Shown piece after piece: positions 18,257 through 27,200 of a stretch of 64,000 nt of DNA (positions within the stretch are counted from its first letter, which is position 1; every line of letters begins with the position of its first letter). Below the pieces are notes generated by a model. The model was not told where the DNA came from. It made no database searches and worked only from the letters and a program-made list of their open reading frames with translations. The position numbers were made by a program, and so were the translations under genes. The stretch comes from an uncultured Bacteroidales bacterium (GTDB lineage Bacteria; Bacteroidota; Bacteroidia; Bacteroidales; WCHB1-69). Where the stretch lies: the NCBI GenBank assembly GCA_937901455.1, contig CALDIA010000088.1, forward strand, positions 1 through 64,000. Direction: 5' to 3'.

Positions 18257-19528
18257 TTAGTCTCTGAAGATAGTAGCGTTGCGGTCGGGTCCAACGGAGA
18301 CGATAGAGATCTTAACGCCGGTGAAATCTTCTATATAGCGGATGTAGTCTTTGAAGGTCTGAGGCAGTGCATCGTAGGAGGAGCAGTGGCTAATGTCCTC
18401 TTTCCAACCGGGCAGCGGGGTGTAAACGGGTTCAATCACCTCATCGGTTCCGGTGGGCATGCGGGAGGTAAGTTTGCCCTGTACCTTATAGGCGGTGCAC
18501 ACATTGATAGTGTCGAACGTGGACATTACATCGGCCTTGGTGAGGGCAATATCGGTCACGCCATTAATCATGAGGGCGTACTTGAGGGCCACGAGGTCGA
18601 GCCATCCGCAGCGGCGCGGCCGGCCAGTGGTGGCACCAAACTCGTTACCGATAGTGCGCAGCTGCTCGCCGGTTTCATCGAAAAGTTCTGTCGGGAAGGG
18701 GCCGCTGCCGACGCGGGTGCAGTAGGCCTTTACAATGCCGATGACCTTGCCGGCGAAGTGCGGGTCGAGACCCAATCCGGTAAAGGCGCCTGCAGCAATC
18801 GTGTTGGATGAGGTGACAAACGGGTAGGCACCGAACTCCAGGTCAAGCAGGGTGCCCTGCGCCCCCTCGGCCAACACCTTCTTGCCTGCCTGAAGGTACT
18901 CGTACAGCACATACTCACTGTCGATGGCAGTGAACTGTCGCAGGGTATCCAACGCCTTCAGCCAACGGGCTTCCAGCTCGGGCAGTGTCTCGCTGAAGTC
19001 ATAGTGATATTGGGTTAGCATCTCTTTGTGCTGGGAGAGCAGTTTCTGATATTGTTCGTCAAAATTTGCAGCATAGAGGTCGCATACGCGCAAACCGGAG
19101 CGGGCGGTCTTGTCGGTATAGGTCGGCCCGATGCCTTTGAGGGTGGAGCCGATCTTGCCGGCCCCCTTCTTGGCCTCTTGGGCGGCATCCAAGAGCCGGT
19201 GCGTGGGCATGATGAGGTGCGCCTTCTTGGAGATAAACAGATTGTCGGTGGGCGTCAGCCCCATCGCAACCAACGCTTTGATCTCTTCATCGAAAGTGAT
19301 GGGGTCAATCACCACGCCGTTGCCGATGATATTGGTTTTCTCGCGGTGAAAGATGCCCGACGGGATGATGTGCAGCACGTGGCGTATGCCGTTGAACTCC
19401 AAAGAGTGACCGGCATTTGGACCACCCTGAAAGCGCGCTATCACATCATAATCCGGAGTAACCACGTCCACAATCTTGCCTTTTCCTTCATCGCCCCATT
19501 GCAAACCGAGCAAAATGTCTATCTTCAT
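18257..19528 (-). CDS. purA: Adenylosuccinate synthetase
   Basis: A 423-residue enzyme that makes adenylosuccinate from IMP, aspartate and GTP, the committed step to AMP. The N-terminal GTP-binding GLQWGDEGKGK, the IMP-binding GGPNAGHS and the C-terminal TTGRPRRCGWLD block are all present. Length is normal. A promoter element lies about 100 bases upstream. It is followed at 5 bases by the secreted TldD/PmbA-like gene, an unexpected partner. Confidence 0.97.
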   Translation of the reverse strand: MKIDILLGLQWGDEGKGKIVDVVTPDYDVIARFQGGPNAGHSLEFNGIRHVLHIIPSGIFHREKTNIIGNGVVIDPITFDEEIKALVAMGLTPTDNLFISKKAHLIMPTHRLLDAAQEAKKGAGKIGSTLKGIGPTYTDKTARSGLRVCDLYAANFDEQYQKLLSQHKEMLTQYHYDFSETLPELEARWLKALDTLRQFTAIDSEYVLYEYLQAGKKVLAEGAQGTLLDLEFGAYPFVTSSNTIAAGAFTGLGLDPHFAGKVIGIVKAYCTRVGSGPFPTELFDETGEQLRTIGNEFGATTGRPRRCGWLDLVALKYALMINGVTDIALTKADVMSTFDTINVCTAYKVQGKLTSRMPTGTDEVIEPVYTPLPGWKEDISHCSSYDALPQTFKDYIRYIEDFTGVKISIVSVGPDRNATIFRD

Positions 19529-19629
19529 CTCTAAGTTATTTTTTATGTTTCTTCAAAAGAATGAACCTTGCACCAGACTGTTGTCAACAATTGTGCAGCA
19601 TAGGAAAACACGAAAGGTTTTTCCAGCCG

Positions 19630-19637
19630 CAAAAATA
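19630..19637 (-). promoter_or_regulatory. -7 promoter element for purA
   Basis: TATTTTTG on the minus strand matches TAnnTTTG. It implies a roughly 95-base leader before purA. The divergent C10-protease promoter starts only 12 bases away, so the two upstream regions overlap. Confidence 0.5.
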
Positions 19638-19649
19638 ATAAAAAAATAG

Positions 19650-19657
19650 TATCTTTG
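19650..19657 (+). promoter_or_regulatory. -7 promoter element for the C10 protease gene
   Basis: TATCTTTG matches TAnnTTTG and lies 44 bases before ATG 19702. It excludes the earlier GTG start at 19657. Confidence 0.6.
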
Positions 19658-19701
19658 TGGCCTTTTTACGACAGAGGAGTAGTTTAAAATCTTTAAGGAT
19701 T

Positions 19702-21504
19702 ATGTATGAGAAGAAACCCTTTCAGAAAAACATCATTGCTATAGCATGTATCATGCTGTTTGGCGGCTGGTTGACGGCAAGCCCGGTGGATATGCAAAAA
19801 GCCTTGACAGTGGCGCAGCATTTCTGGCAGCAGAAGGGTCGCGGCGGCAGCGCATTGCACGACCTCACTCCAGAGGTGCCTGTCAATAATCTGTATATTT
19901 TTGGTGACATGAACGGACCGGGGTTCGTCATTGTGGCGGCCGACGATGTGGCCATGCCGGTGCTGGGCTATGCCCTCAACGGCTTTTTCCCCACCGAAGA
20001 GATGTGTCCTGCCCTGCTGTCTTGGCTCCGTTTTTACGATGAACAGATAACCTGGGCCCAACAGTTGGGGCAAACTTCGCCAGCTATTCAGCAGAGCTGG
20101 GAGGCTATGCTTGCCAATGAGCCCATGCAAGGCAAGTTTGCCTCAGAAGTGGCGCCCTTAGTGACCACCACATGGAACCAGCGCCCATTATACAACGAAC
20201 TTTGCCCCGCGGACAGTACCTTGCCAACGGGTCATCCCGCCACAGGGTGTACGGCCACTGCCATGGCGCAGTTGATGAAGTACTGGAACCACCCGCGCCA
20301 GGGGCACGGCAGCTACGCCTACAGCTGGGAGGGGGAACAACCCTTCTGGGCTTACGGGACATTGATTGCCGATTTTGAAAATACTGTTTATGACTGGCAG
20401 CATATGCCCAACAGGGTGGATTGGAACAGCTCTGTGGAAGAAATCCATGCAGTGGCCCAGCTGATGTCGCATGTGGGCATCAGCATCCAGATGAGCTACA
20501 ATTTGATGGGTGATGGAGGCAGTGACGCCCCAGTGGCCTTGCTGGAGTTCTCAGATTCTATGTATTTGAACCACACCTACTGTCCCGAAAATGCGCTGCC
20601 GCACTTTTTCGGCTATAAGGCCTCTCTGCGCGGACTCGCCCGCGAGGGCATCGCGGATACCACTTGGGATAATATGCTGCGAGAGGACATCTCCCACGGA
20701 CGGCCTGTGCTCTATGGCGGATTCGGCCTCAACCCCCAAACCGGCGAGCCCAACGGCGGGCACTGCTTCCTGCTCGACGGCTACGATAATAACGGATATT
20801 TCCATGTTAACTGGGGATGGAACGGTGCCTATGACGGATACTTCACCACCACCGCCCTGAACCCCGCATCCTATATCTTCTCCGACCGTCAAGAGGCTAT
20901 CTTCGGCGTGGAACCAGACTACCAATACTTAGAGACAGCTTCCGATATGGACATGGTTGCCGCTATCTGCCTGTCAAACTGCTCCGGCAACTTTTACTTC
21001 AATTATTCGGTTGCTAACAGAGGAGACTCAACCTTCAATGGCGTGGTTGGCATTGGACTCGTCAACGATGAGGGCACACAGCTGGGATATATTAACAACA
21101 ATGCCGTGACCATCGAGCCCGATGGCGTGTACACCGTGTTGGATGAACGCATTGAGTTCCCCACACAGCTGATTTCCGGGCATACCTATACCTTTATGTT
21201 GATGTACGGAGACTCTCTGCCAACCTACCCCGTGAATGCACATGACTTCACCAACTATTACAAATGGACATTTCCCGGTACAGGCTTAGATGAAGAACAA
21301 CTGCCCTCTATTTCGGTGTATGCCTATGAACATAACATCGTTGTTACACAGGAAACAGCCCGACCTGTTACCATCTATGATGCTTTGGGCAAGGTTGTCT
21401 ACCAGAATAACCACCCCCAGGATAAACTCCTCATACCCATTTCCACAGCAGGTTTCTATGTAGTTAAAACCGGTGAAATAACCACAAAAGTTGTAATTCC
21501 CTAA
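19702..21504 (+). CDS. Secreted C10 (streptopain-like) cysteine protease with T9SS sorting domain
   Basis: A 600-residue exported protease related to SpeB, interpain and PrtT. Order: signal peptide (about 1-27), inhibitory Spi-type propeptide (about 30-150), papain-fold catalytic domain with Cys183 (GCTATAMAQLMKYW) and His354 (GGHCFLLDGY), then the NWGWNG loop. A beta-rich region and a C-terminal type A T9SS sorting domain follow; the latter contains VTIYDALGKVVYQN and a final strand (VVIP). It is expected to mature by autocleavage at the surface or outside the cell and degrade host or environmental protein. It is probably co-transcribed with the M24 aminopeptidase that follows. Confidence 0.92.
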   Translation: MYEKKPFQKNIIAIACIMLFGGWLTASPVDMQKALTVAQHFWQQKGRGGSALHDLTPEVPVNNLYIFGDMNGPGFVIVAADDVAMPVLGYALNGFFPTEEMCPALLSWLRFYDEQITWAQQLGQTSPAIQQSWEAMLANEPMQGKFASEVAPLVTTTWNQRPLYNELCPADSTLPTGHPATGCTATAMAQLMKYWNHPRQGHGSYAYSWEGEQPFWAYGTLIADFENTVYDWQHMPNRVDWNSSVEEIHAVAQLMSHVGISIQMSYNLMGDGGSDAPVALLEFSDSMYLNHTYCPENALPHFFGYKASLRGLAREGIADTTWDNMLREDISHGRPVLYGGFGLNPQTGEPNGGHCFLLDGYDNNGYFHVNWGWNGAYDGYFTTTALNPASYIFSDRQEAIFGVEPDYQYLETASDMDMVAAICLSNCSGNFYFNYSVANRGDSTFNGVVGIGLVNDEGTQLGYINNNAVTIEPDGVYTVLDERIEFPTQLISGHTYTFMLMYGDSLPTYPVNAHDFTNYYKWTFPGTGLDEEQLPSISVYAYEHNIVVTQETARPVTIYDALGKVVYQNNHPQDKLLIPISTAGFYVVKTGEITTKVVIP

Positions 21505-21554
21505 ATAACATTTAAAATAAAGTACTAAACCCTAATTACTTCAATAATTTTATA

Positions 21555-21586
21555 GCTTAATAACTTCATAACTTCATAACTTAATA
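21555..21586 (+). repeat. Four tandem copies of an 8-base repeat
   Basis: The A/T-rich spacer between the C10 and M24 genes carries gcttaata, acttcata, acttcata and acttaata in tandem. No promoter element or terminator is visible in the 99-base spacer, which suggests read-through transcription. Confidence 0.7.
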
Positions 21587-21603
21587 ATTAAACAGCCTAC
21601 ACT

Positions 21604-23001
21604 ATGAACCCTTTATTTCAACCAAGTGTTTATCGAAACAGACGTGACAAATTAACCCAGACAGTGGGGCATGGCATTGCCGTTTTTTTAGGCAATCACG
21701 AGGCTCCGATGAACTATCCCGACAACACCTACAATTTCCGTCAGGATAGTGATTTTCTCTATTTCTTTGGCTTATCCGTTGCCGACATTGCCGCCGTTAT
21801 TGACTTTGATGCGCACAAGTCCATCATCTTTGGCAATGACTTTACTATTGATGACATCATCTGGATGGGCGACCAGCCCACTATTGCCTCCTTGGCCGAG
21901 CAGGTCGGTGTGGCAGAGACGATGCCTCTTGGCAAGTTGCAGGAGTACATTTCCGAGGCGCAGCAAAAGGGTCGCAAGGTGCATTTTACGCCCCAATACC
22001 GTGGTGACAACCAAATATGGATGGCGAACCTTACGGGCATAAACGTCAACAATATCCGGGAGGCTGCCTCTTTGGAGCTCATCAAAGGTATCGTGGCCTT
22101 GCGTTCTACCAAAGAACAGTGCGAAATTGACGAAATGGACAAGGCCTGTGAGATTGGCGTGAAGATGCACACAGCTGTAATGCATCGCTGTGTGGCGGGT
22201 GCTTCGGAGCGTGAGTTGGCCGGCATGGCCGAGGGCATCGCCCTGTCGTTCGGCAATGGCATCTCCTTCCCCGTTATCCTTTCCCAGCATGGCGAGACAC
22301 TGCACAACCACCTGCACAACGGCATCTTGCAGGAAGGCAATATGCTGCTGATGGATGCCGGGGCTGAAGGACTGATGAACTACTGTTCCGACTATACGCG
22401 CACTATGCCCGTGGGGGGCAAGTTCACCACCAAACAGCAGGAAATCTATGAGATTGTGCTGAAAGCTAACTTAGACGCTATCGATGCCGCCCACCCTGGC
22501 ATGTATAACAAGGAACTTCATCGCCTCTCCTGCGAGGTCATCGCCCAGGGACTTAAGGACCTTGGTCTCATGAAAGGCGATGTGAAAGAGGCTGTGGAGC
22601 TGGGTGCCCACGCCCTCTTTATGGTCCATGGTCTCGGCCATCAGATTGGTCTCGATGTACACGACATGGAAGGCCTCGGCCAAATATATGTGGGCTACGA
22701 CGACACTGTCCGCCCGAGTAATATCTTCGGTTGGGCATCCCTGCGCATGGCTCGCGAACTGCAACCTGGCTTTGTGGTTTCCATAGAACCTGGCATCTAC
22801 TTCATTCCACATCTTATTGATATCTGGAAGAAAGAGAACAAATTCGCCGAATTTATCAACTACGATGTGGTGGAGAAATACCGCAACTTCGGGGGCATCC
22901 GCATTGAGGATGACCTGCTGATTACGGACACTGGCCACCGCGTACTCGGTCCCCACCTGCCAAAGGGAGTGGACGAGCTGGCGGCCATTATTGGCAAATA
23001 G
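21604..23001 (+). CDS. Xaa-Pro aminopeptidase (M24B, PepP type)
   Basis: A 465-residue aminopeptidase P that removes N-terminal residues preceding proline. An N-terminal AMP_N domain (about 1-150) is followed by the pita-bread M24 domain. The five metal ligands sit in recognisable blocks: Asp in MDAGAE, Asp in CSDYTRTMPV, His in HGLGHQIGLDVHDM, Glu in SIEPGIYF and Glu in IRIEDDL. No signal peptide is seen, so it is probably cytoplasmic, finishing peptides imported after extracellular proteolysis. It ends at a hairpin shared with the convergent gene. Confidence 0.93.
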   Translation: MNPLFQPSVYRNRRDKLTQTVGHGIAVFLGNHEAPMNYPDNTYNFRQDSDFLYFFGLSVADIAAVIDFDAHKSIIFGNDFTIDDIIWMGDQPTIASLAEQVGVAETMPLGKLQEYISEAQQKGRKVHFTPQYRGDNQIWMANLTGINVNNIREAASLELIKGIVALRSTKEQCEIDEMDKACEIGVKMHTAVMHRCVAGASERELAGMAEGIALSFGNGISFPVILSQHGETLHNHLHNGILQEGNMLLMDAGAEGLMNYCSDYTRTMPVGGKFTTKQQEIYEIVLKANLDAIDAAHPGMYNKELHRLSCEVIAQGLKDLGLMKGDVKEAVELGAHALFMVHGLGHQIGLDVHDMEGLGQIYVGYDDTVRPSNIFGWASLRMARELQPGFVVSIEPGIYFIPHLIDIWKKENKFAEFINYDVVEKYRNFGGIRIEDDLLITDTGHRVLGPHLPKGVDELAAIIGK

Positions 23002-23030
23002 TCCCTTCTTTGCAAAAAGAGCTTTATAAA

Positions 23031-23062
23031 AAAGGCCGTCAGCGTTTCCACTGGCGGCCTTT
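23031..23062. terminator. Bidirectional terminator between M24 and Sel1/TonB genes
   Basis: A 12-bp stem (23031-23042 with 23051-23062, one G-U pair, 8-base loop) has a T-run on the minus-strand side. It is a good terminator for the minus gene and a weaker one for the M24 gene. Confidence 0.75.
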
Positions 23063-23095
23063 GTCATGACAACACCTGTTGGATGCCTTGGAAAA

Positions 23096-23950
23096 TCACA
23101 TGGCGAATCGCACAGGTATCATATAGTAGCATCTGACGGGTTCTCCGTTGTCTTTGCCAGGCTTCCATTTGGGCATGTTGCGCAAGGCCCGAACCGCCTC
23201 ATTGTCTAAAGGCGGGAAGGCGGATTTTTTGATAATGACAGGTCCCACAGAACCGTCTTTCTCAATGACAAACTCCAACAGTACCAAGCCTTTTATGTTA
23301 TTTTCGCGGCAGTATTCAGGATAGTTGATAAAGGAGGCCAGCCATATGTTCAAGCTTCCTATCCCGCCGGGAAATTCTGGCATCTCTGCAGCATATCTGA
23401 CGCTTGGATCAATCTTGGTAGAGTCAACTTGTGACCGTGTGCCATCGCTGGTGGTGGGATTGTTTTGAGCCACGCCAGACTCATTTGCTTCCAATTCGCA
23501 CTGCAGAGCATAGATCAGATGTGTAAATCCCTTTGCGCGTTCATAATATCGAATCGCTTCCTCCAAGTCTCTCTCCACACCTTCGCCTTGCTGATAACAA
23601 TATCCAAGGAACATGTTCGCGAGGCTTGTACCATTACCAGATGCGGAGGCTAAAGATTTCAACCCCTCTATGGCCATTTGCGGATTGGAAGTCAAGCCTG
23701 CATAATAGTATTCGGCGGCCAACCCTTTATCATAATGCCCATCAATATTATTTACATAGCAATAAGCCATTTTGAAACATCCATCCGGCTCGGCATTATG
23801 GTAGGCTTTAGAATAGGTTTTAAAGGCTTTCTTTTCATTTCCAGCCTTCAAATACTTGTCGCCCTTGTAGCAAAGTTTGCTGTTTTGGGCAAATCCGACC
23901 GCGCAGGAACATATCATTATTCCAAGTAATAAATGTACTATTCGTCGCAT
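23096..23950 (-). CDS. Sel1-like-repeat periplasmic protein with TonB C-terminal domain
   Basis: A 284-residue protein with a signal peptide (about 1-22, ending GFAQ). Helical TPR/Sel1-like repeats follow, including YCYQQGEGVERDLEEAIRYY. A C-terminal TonB_C domain comes next, with FPGG, YPEYCRENNIKG, IEKDGSV and a PKWKPGKDNG-type turn. No transmembrane anchor is seen beyond the signal, so it is not a classical TonB; such Bacteroidetes proteins may bridge periplasmic partners. I chose ATG 23950: the -7 element at 24040-24047 lies inside the longer open frame. Confidence 0.8.
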   Translation of the reverse strand: MRRIVHLLLGIMICSCAVGFAQNSKLCYKGDKYLKAGNEKKAFKTYSKAYHNAEPDGCFKMAYCYVNNIDGHYDKGLAAEYYYAGLTSNPQMAIEGLKSLASASGNGTSLANMFLGYCYQQGEGVERDLEEAIRYYERAKGFTHLIYALQCELEANESGVAQNNPTTSDGTRSQVDSTKIDPSVRYAAEMPEFPGGIGSLNIWLASFINYPEYCRENNIKGLVLLEFVIEKDGSVGPVIIKKSAFPPLDNEAVRALRNMPKWKPGKDNGEPVRCYYMIPVRFAM

Positions 23951-24039
23951 AACACCATTTAGGAGCAATAGGGGATTACTGCACAGATTGTCTTTCCAGC
24001 ACCATGCTGCTCCATCCATAGAGCGAAAAAACAATGGTG

Positions 24040-24047
24040 CAAAAATA
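24040..24047 (-). promoter_or_regulatory. -7 promoter element for the Sel1/TonB_C gene
   Basis: TATTTTTG on the minus strand matches TAnnTTTG. The rest of the 23951-24299 gap holds only an A/T-rich spacer and the adhesin terminator; no gene is visible. Confidence 0.5.
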
Positions 24048-24231
24048 CGAATAATTTGATTCACTGCCCCAGTGTAAATGTCAACATTTTATTAATATTA
24101 ACAGGGCTATGGATATTAGATGATGGCAGTTAGCTTTTGGCAGCCTCCCTTAATCTTTTTACCTCTCCATCGCACCTTATTTTCAACTTTCTATTTTTCC
24201 AATCCCCTGCAATTCCTTCAGCACGCAAAAA

Positions 24232-24268
24232 AAAACGGGTTCCCAAAACCACATCGGGAACCCGTTTT
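24232..24268 (-). terminator. Intrinsic terminator of the giant adhesin gene
   Basis: A 9-bp perfect GC-rich stem (24236-24244 with 24256-24264) is extended by A/T pairs. On the minus strand it is followed by nine T residues. A second hairpin (24278-24285 with 24290-24297) lies just after the stop codon. Confidence 0.9.
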
Positions 24269-24299
24269 CAGTTTTTTGCTATTAGCCAGCTAATAGCTA

Positions 24300-27200
24300 T
24301 TATCTTTTAACGAACGGTTTTGTCACCATGCCTTTGGCCGTGGTCACGCGCACGTAGTATAAGCCGTCAGCCAGGTCGGCTACGCTGATTTGCGTTGTGG
24401 TGCGCCCATCCGTGCCGATAGTCATCAAGGCTTGGCCATAGACGTTGTACACCTCAATAACCGTGGCTTCATTGCCCAGTTCGCATTCCACATTGACCAC
24501 TTGTGATGCTGGATTCGGGTACAGCTTCACGCTATTGCTCAGGTGGTCGTCAATGCCGATGTTGTGCGTCTCGAAGGTGATGGTGTTGGAAGGATCGCTT
24601 ACCAGCCCATTGGAGCAGAGTGCCACCACGTTAGCCTCATAGGTCACGTTGGCCGCCAAGTCGGTGAGGGTGTAGGTAGTGGAGGTGGCTATAGTCATAC
24701 TCCAGGAGTCCTCAGTGGTATGGCGGTAGTTGATCTGCCACTCAGTGGCCGTGTTGGATTGCTGTTGCCAGGTCAGCGTCACGTTGGTGTTAGCCACCTC
24801 GCTGGTCAGGTTGGTTGGAGCGGGGCAGGTAGGCGTGGATGCGGCCGTGAATGTAATCACATTGGAAGGATCACTGTTAACTCCATTGGTACAATGGGCA
24901 ATAACGTATGCTTCGTAAGCAACATCCAAGGTCAAATTTTGTAAAATATAGGTTGGCGCACTTGTTGTCACACTCTGATAGTTGCCTCCAGCTGGGCGAT
25001 ACCACAATTCCCACACATTAGCGGTATTAGGCTCCTGTGTCCAGGAGAAGGTGGCAGTAGTGGTATCCAATGCCACATTCAGGTTGGTAGGCGTAGGACA
25101 ATTGGGTGCGGGAAGCGTGGTGAAGGAGACCAAATCACTCCAATCACTCTGCGTGTTTCCGCAATCGGCTTGCACTCTTACCGAATAGTCGGTTTCGGGA
25201 TTCAGACTGTTAAGCATCACGGAGGGAGCCGTGGCAGAGAGGGTTACCCAGCTGCTGCCCGTAGTCTCACGATAAGCCACATTCCATGCGCTTTCGCTGC
25301 CACCGGGTGTCCATGTGACAACAGCAGAGGAGGAAGTGATGTTGCTGACTTGGATATTGGTCGGGGTTTCACACGGGATCTCCTCAATCACGATATTGTC
25401 CAAATAGCCCGCATTGTAGGAGGCATTGGAGATATGAGGTGCCCAAATCACAATAGAGGACCCGCTTCCATTAAAGTTCTCAAAGGTGGTTGTGAACGTT
25501 GTGTAGGCGGTGGAGGTAACTTGGATAGTGTCAATGGGTACAACAGAGTTGAAGTCAGTGGGGTTGGCAAGCACACCCACATATAAGAGGAAATTGTAGC
25601 TTGAGGAGGAGAGGTACATTCTTGCATCAAAAGAGAGCTGGAGTGAAGTGAGTGGATATGTAGTAGTGTTAATAGAGGGGAATATCAGTGCTTCATCGCC
25701 ATACGTTGACCCTGTGTTTGTGTAGAACCGTATTGCATTTGTTCCGGAAGCAGCGTATGTGGTGCTGTTGTACACGATAGGGTAGCCAGCGTATGTGGAA
25801 TAGGTACCATTGTTATAGTAATTCCAGCAATTTGGCAAGTTGTTGACCGTGCCGGAAGTGCTACCGGTCATATTGTCGAAATTCTCCTCATAGGGTAAAG
25901 TGCTTATCGGCTCACACAAGGTGCTGAAGGTGAAGACATGACTGTAATAACTCTCATCATCGGCACTACAAATCTGCTTCACATACACATCGTATGTGGT
26001 ATTTGCAGTGAGGTTGTTCAAAGTGATGGATGTCGTAGTGGCGGGAATACCCGTAGCCGTTTCAACATCAAACCCAGTTACACCATAGGCCACTTCCCAA
26101 GCAACGGAGGCACTGTTTAAGTTGATATCGGTCAAGTGCAAGTTGACGGGAGCCTCGCAGGTGGGGATGTACTGAATCGTCACATCTTCGAGGTTCATGT
26201 AGTTGGCAGAACCTATGGAGACAAAGGCGATATAGTGGCCATTGCCGGTATAGGTGTCAAAATCCACATTGAATTCCTCCCAAGAGCTGGTGGCACTTGG
26301 TGACAGATCGGTAATTTCCACAAATGTGTTGATATCGTTGGGGTCACTCATTACGCCCACCTTGAGGTGATAGGAAGCAGTTGACTTGTACATCTTGAAG
26401 GTGGCGCGCACCGTGCTCAGGTCGATGGAAGGATCGAACTCAGGAGTGGTGGCGATGGTATGTGTGTTGGCGGTGGAGTAGAAATAGAGGGATCCCACAC
26501 CACTGGAGTGTGTCGTGCTGATATACGGGTAGCGGGTGGAGGAGATGTACGAGGAATAGCGATTCCAGCAGGTCGGGAAGGACCCAACGCCCGTTCCGTA
26601 GTCATCAAACGATTCCACATAGGGTAAGGAGTCTATTAAGAGGCAGTTGGTCTGGAAAGTGTATTTGTTAGACCATTCGCTCGTTTCTGTGGCGGAGCAG
26701 ACGGCCTTGACATAAAAGTCGTACGTGGTGGCTGGCTCCAACCCCGTAATTTGGAAGCTGTTTTGGCTGACCGTGGTGGAGGTGCCGTTCGTATTGGGGA
26801 AATAACCAACAGGCCCATAGGAGATGATCCACTCTGTTTCGCTATGTCCAGCCACCCAGGAAACATCTGCAGAGGTGGTGGAGATGTTGTCTGCGGCAAG
26901 GTTATGCGGCAACACACAGCCAGGAACATAGTCCACTACAATATGGTCCACATAACAGGTGGTGACACCTAAGACGCGGAAAGCAATGAACTTGCCTGTG
27001 CCCGTGTATGAGGTGAAAGGCACCGTAAAGCCATTCCAGACCGCTGTTTGAGGTACTATGCTCTCTATCAATTCGAAGGTGGACGTGTCATTGGCATCGG
27101 TCATAACGCCTATGTCCAGATGATGAACACTATTCATAGCCGCCTTAAAGGCCAAATTAATCTGCAGGTCGGCGATGTTGGCGTCCATCTCTGGGAGTAC

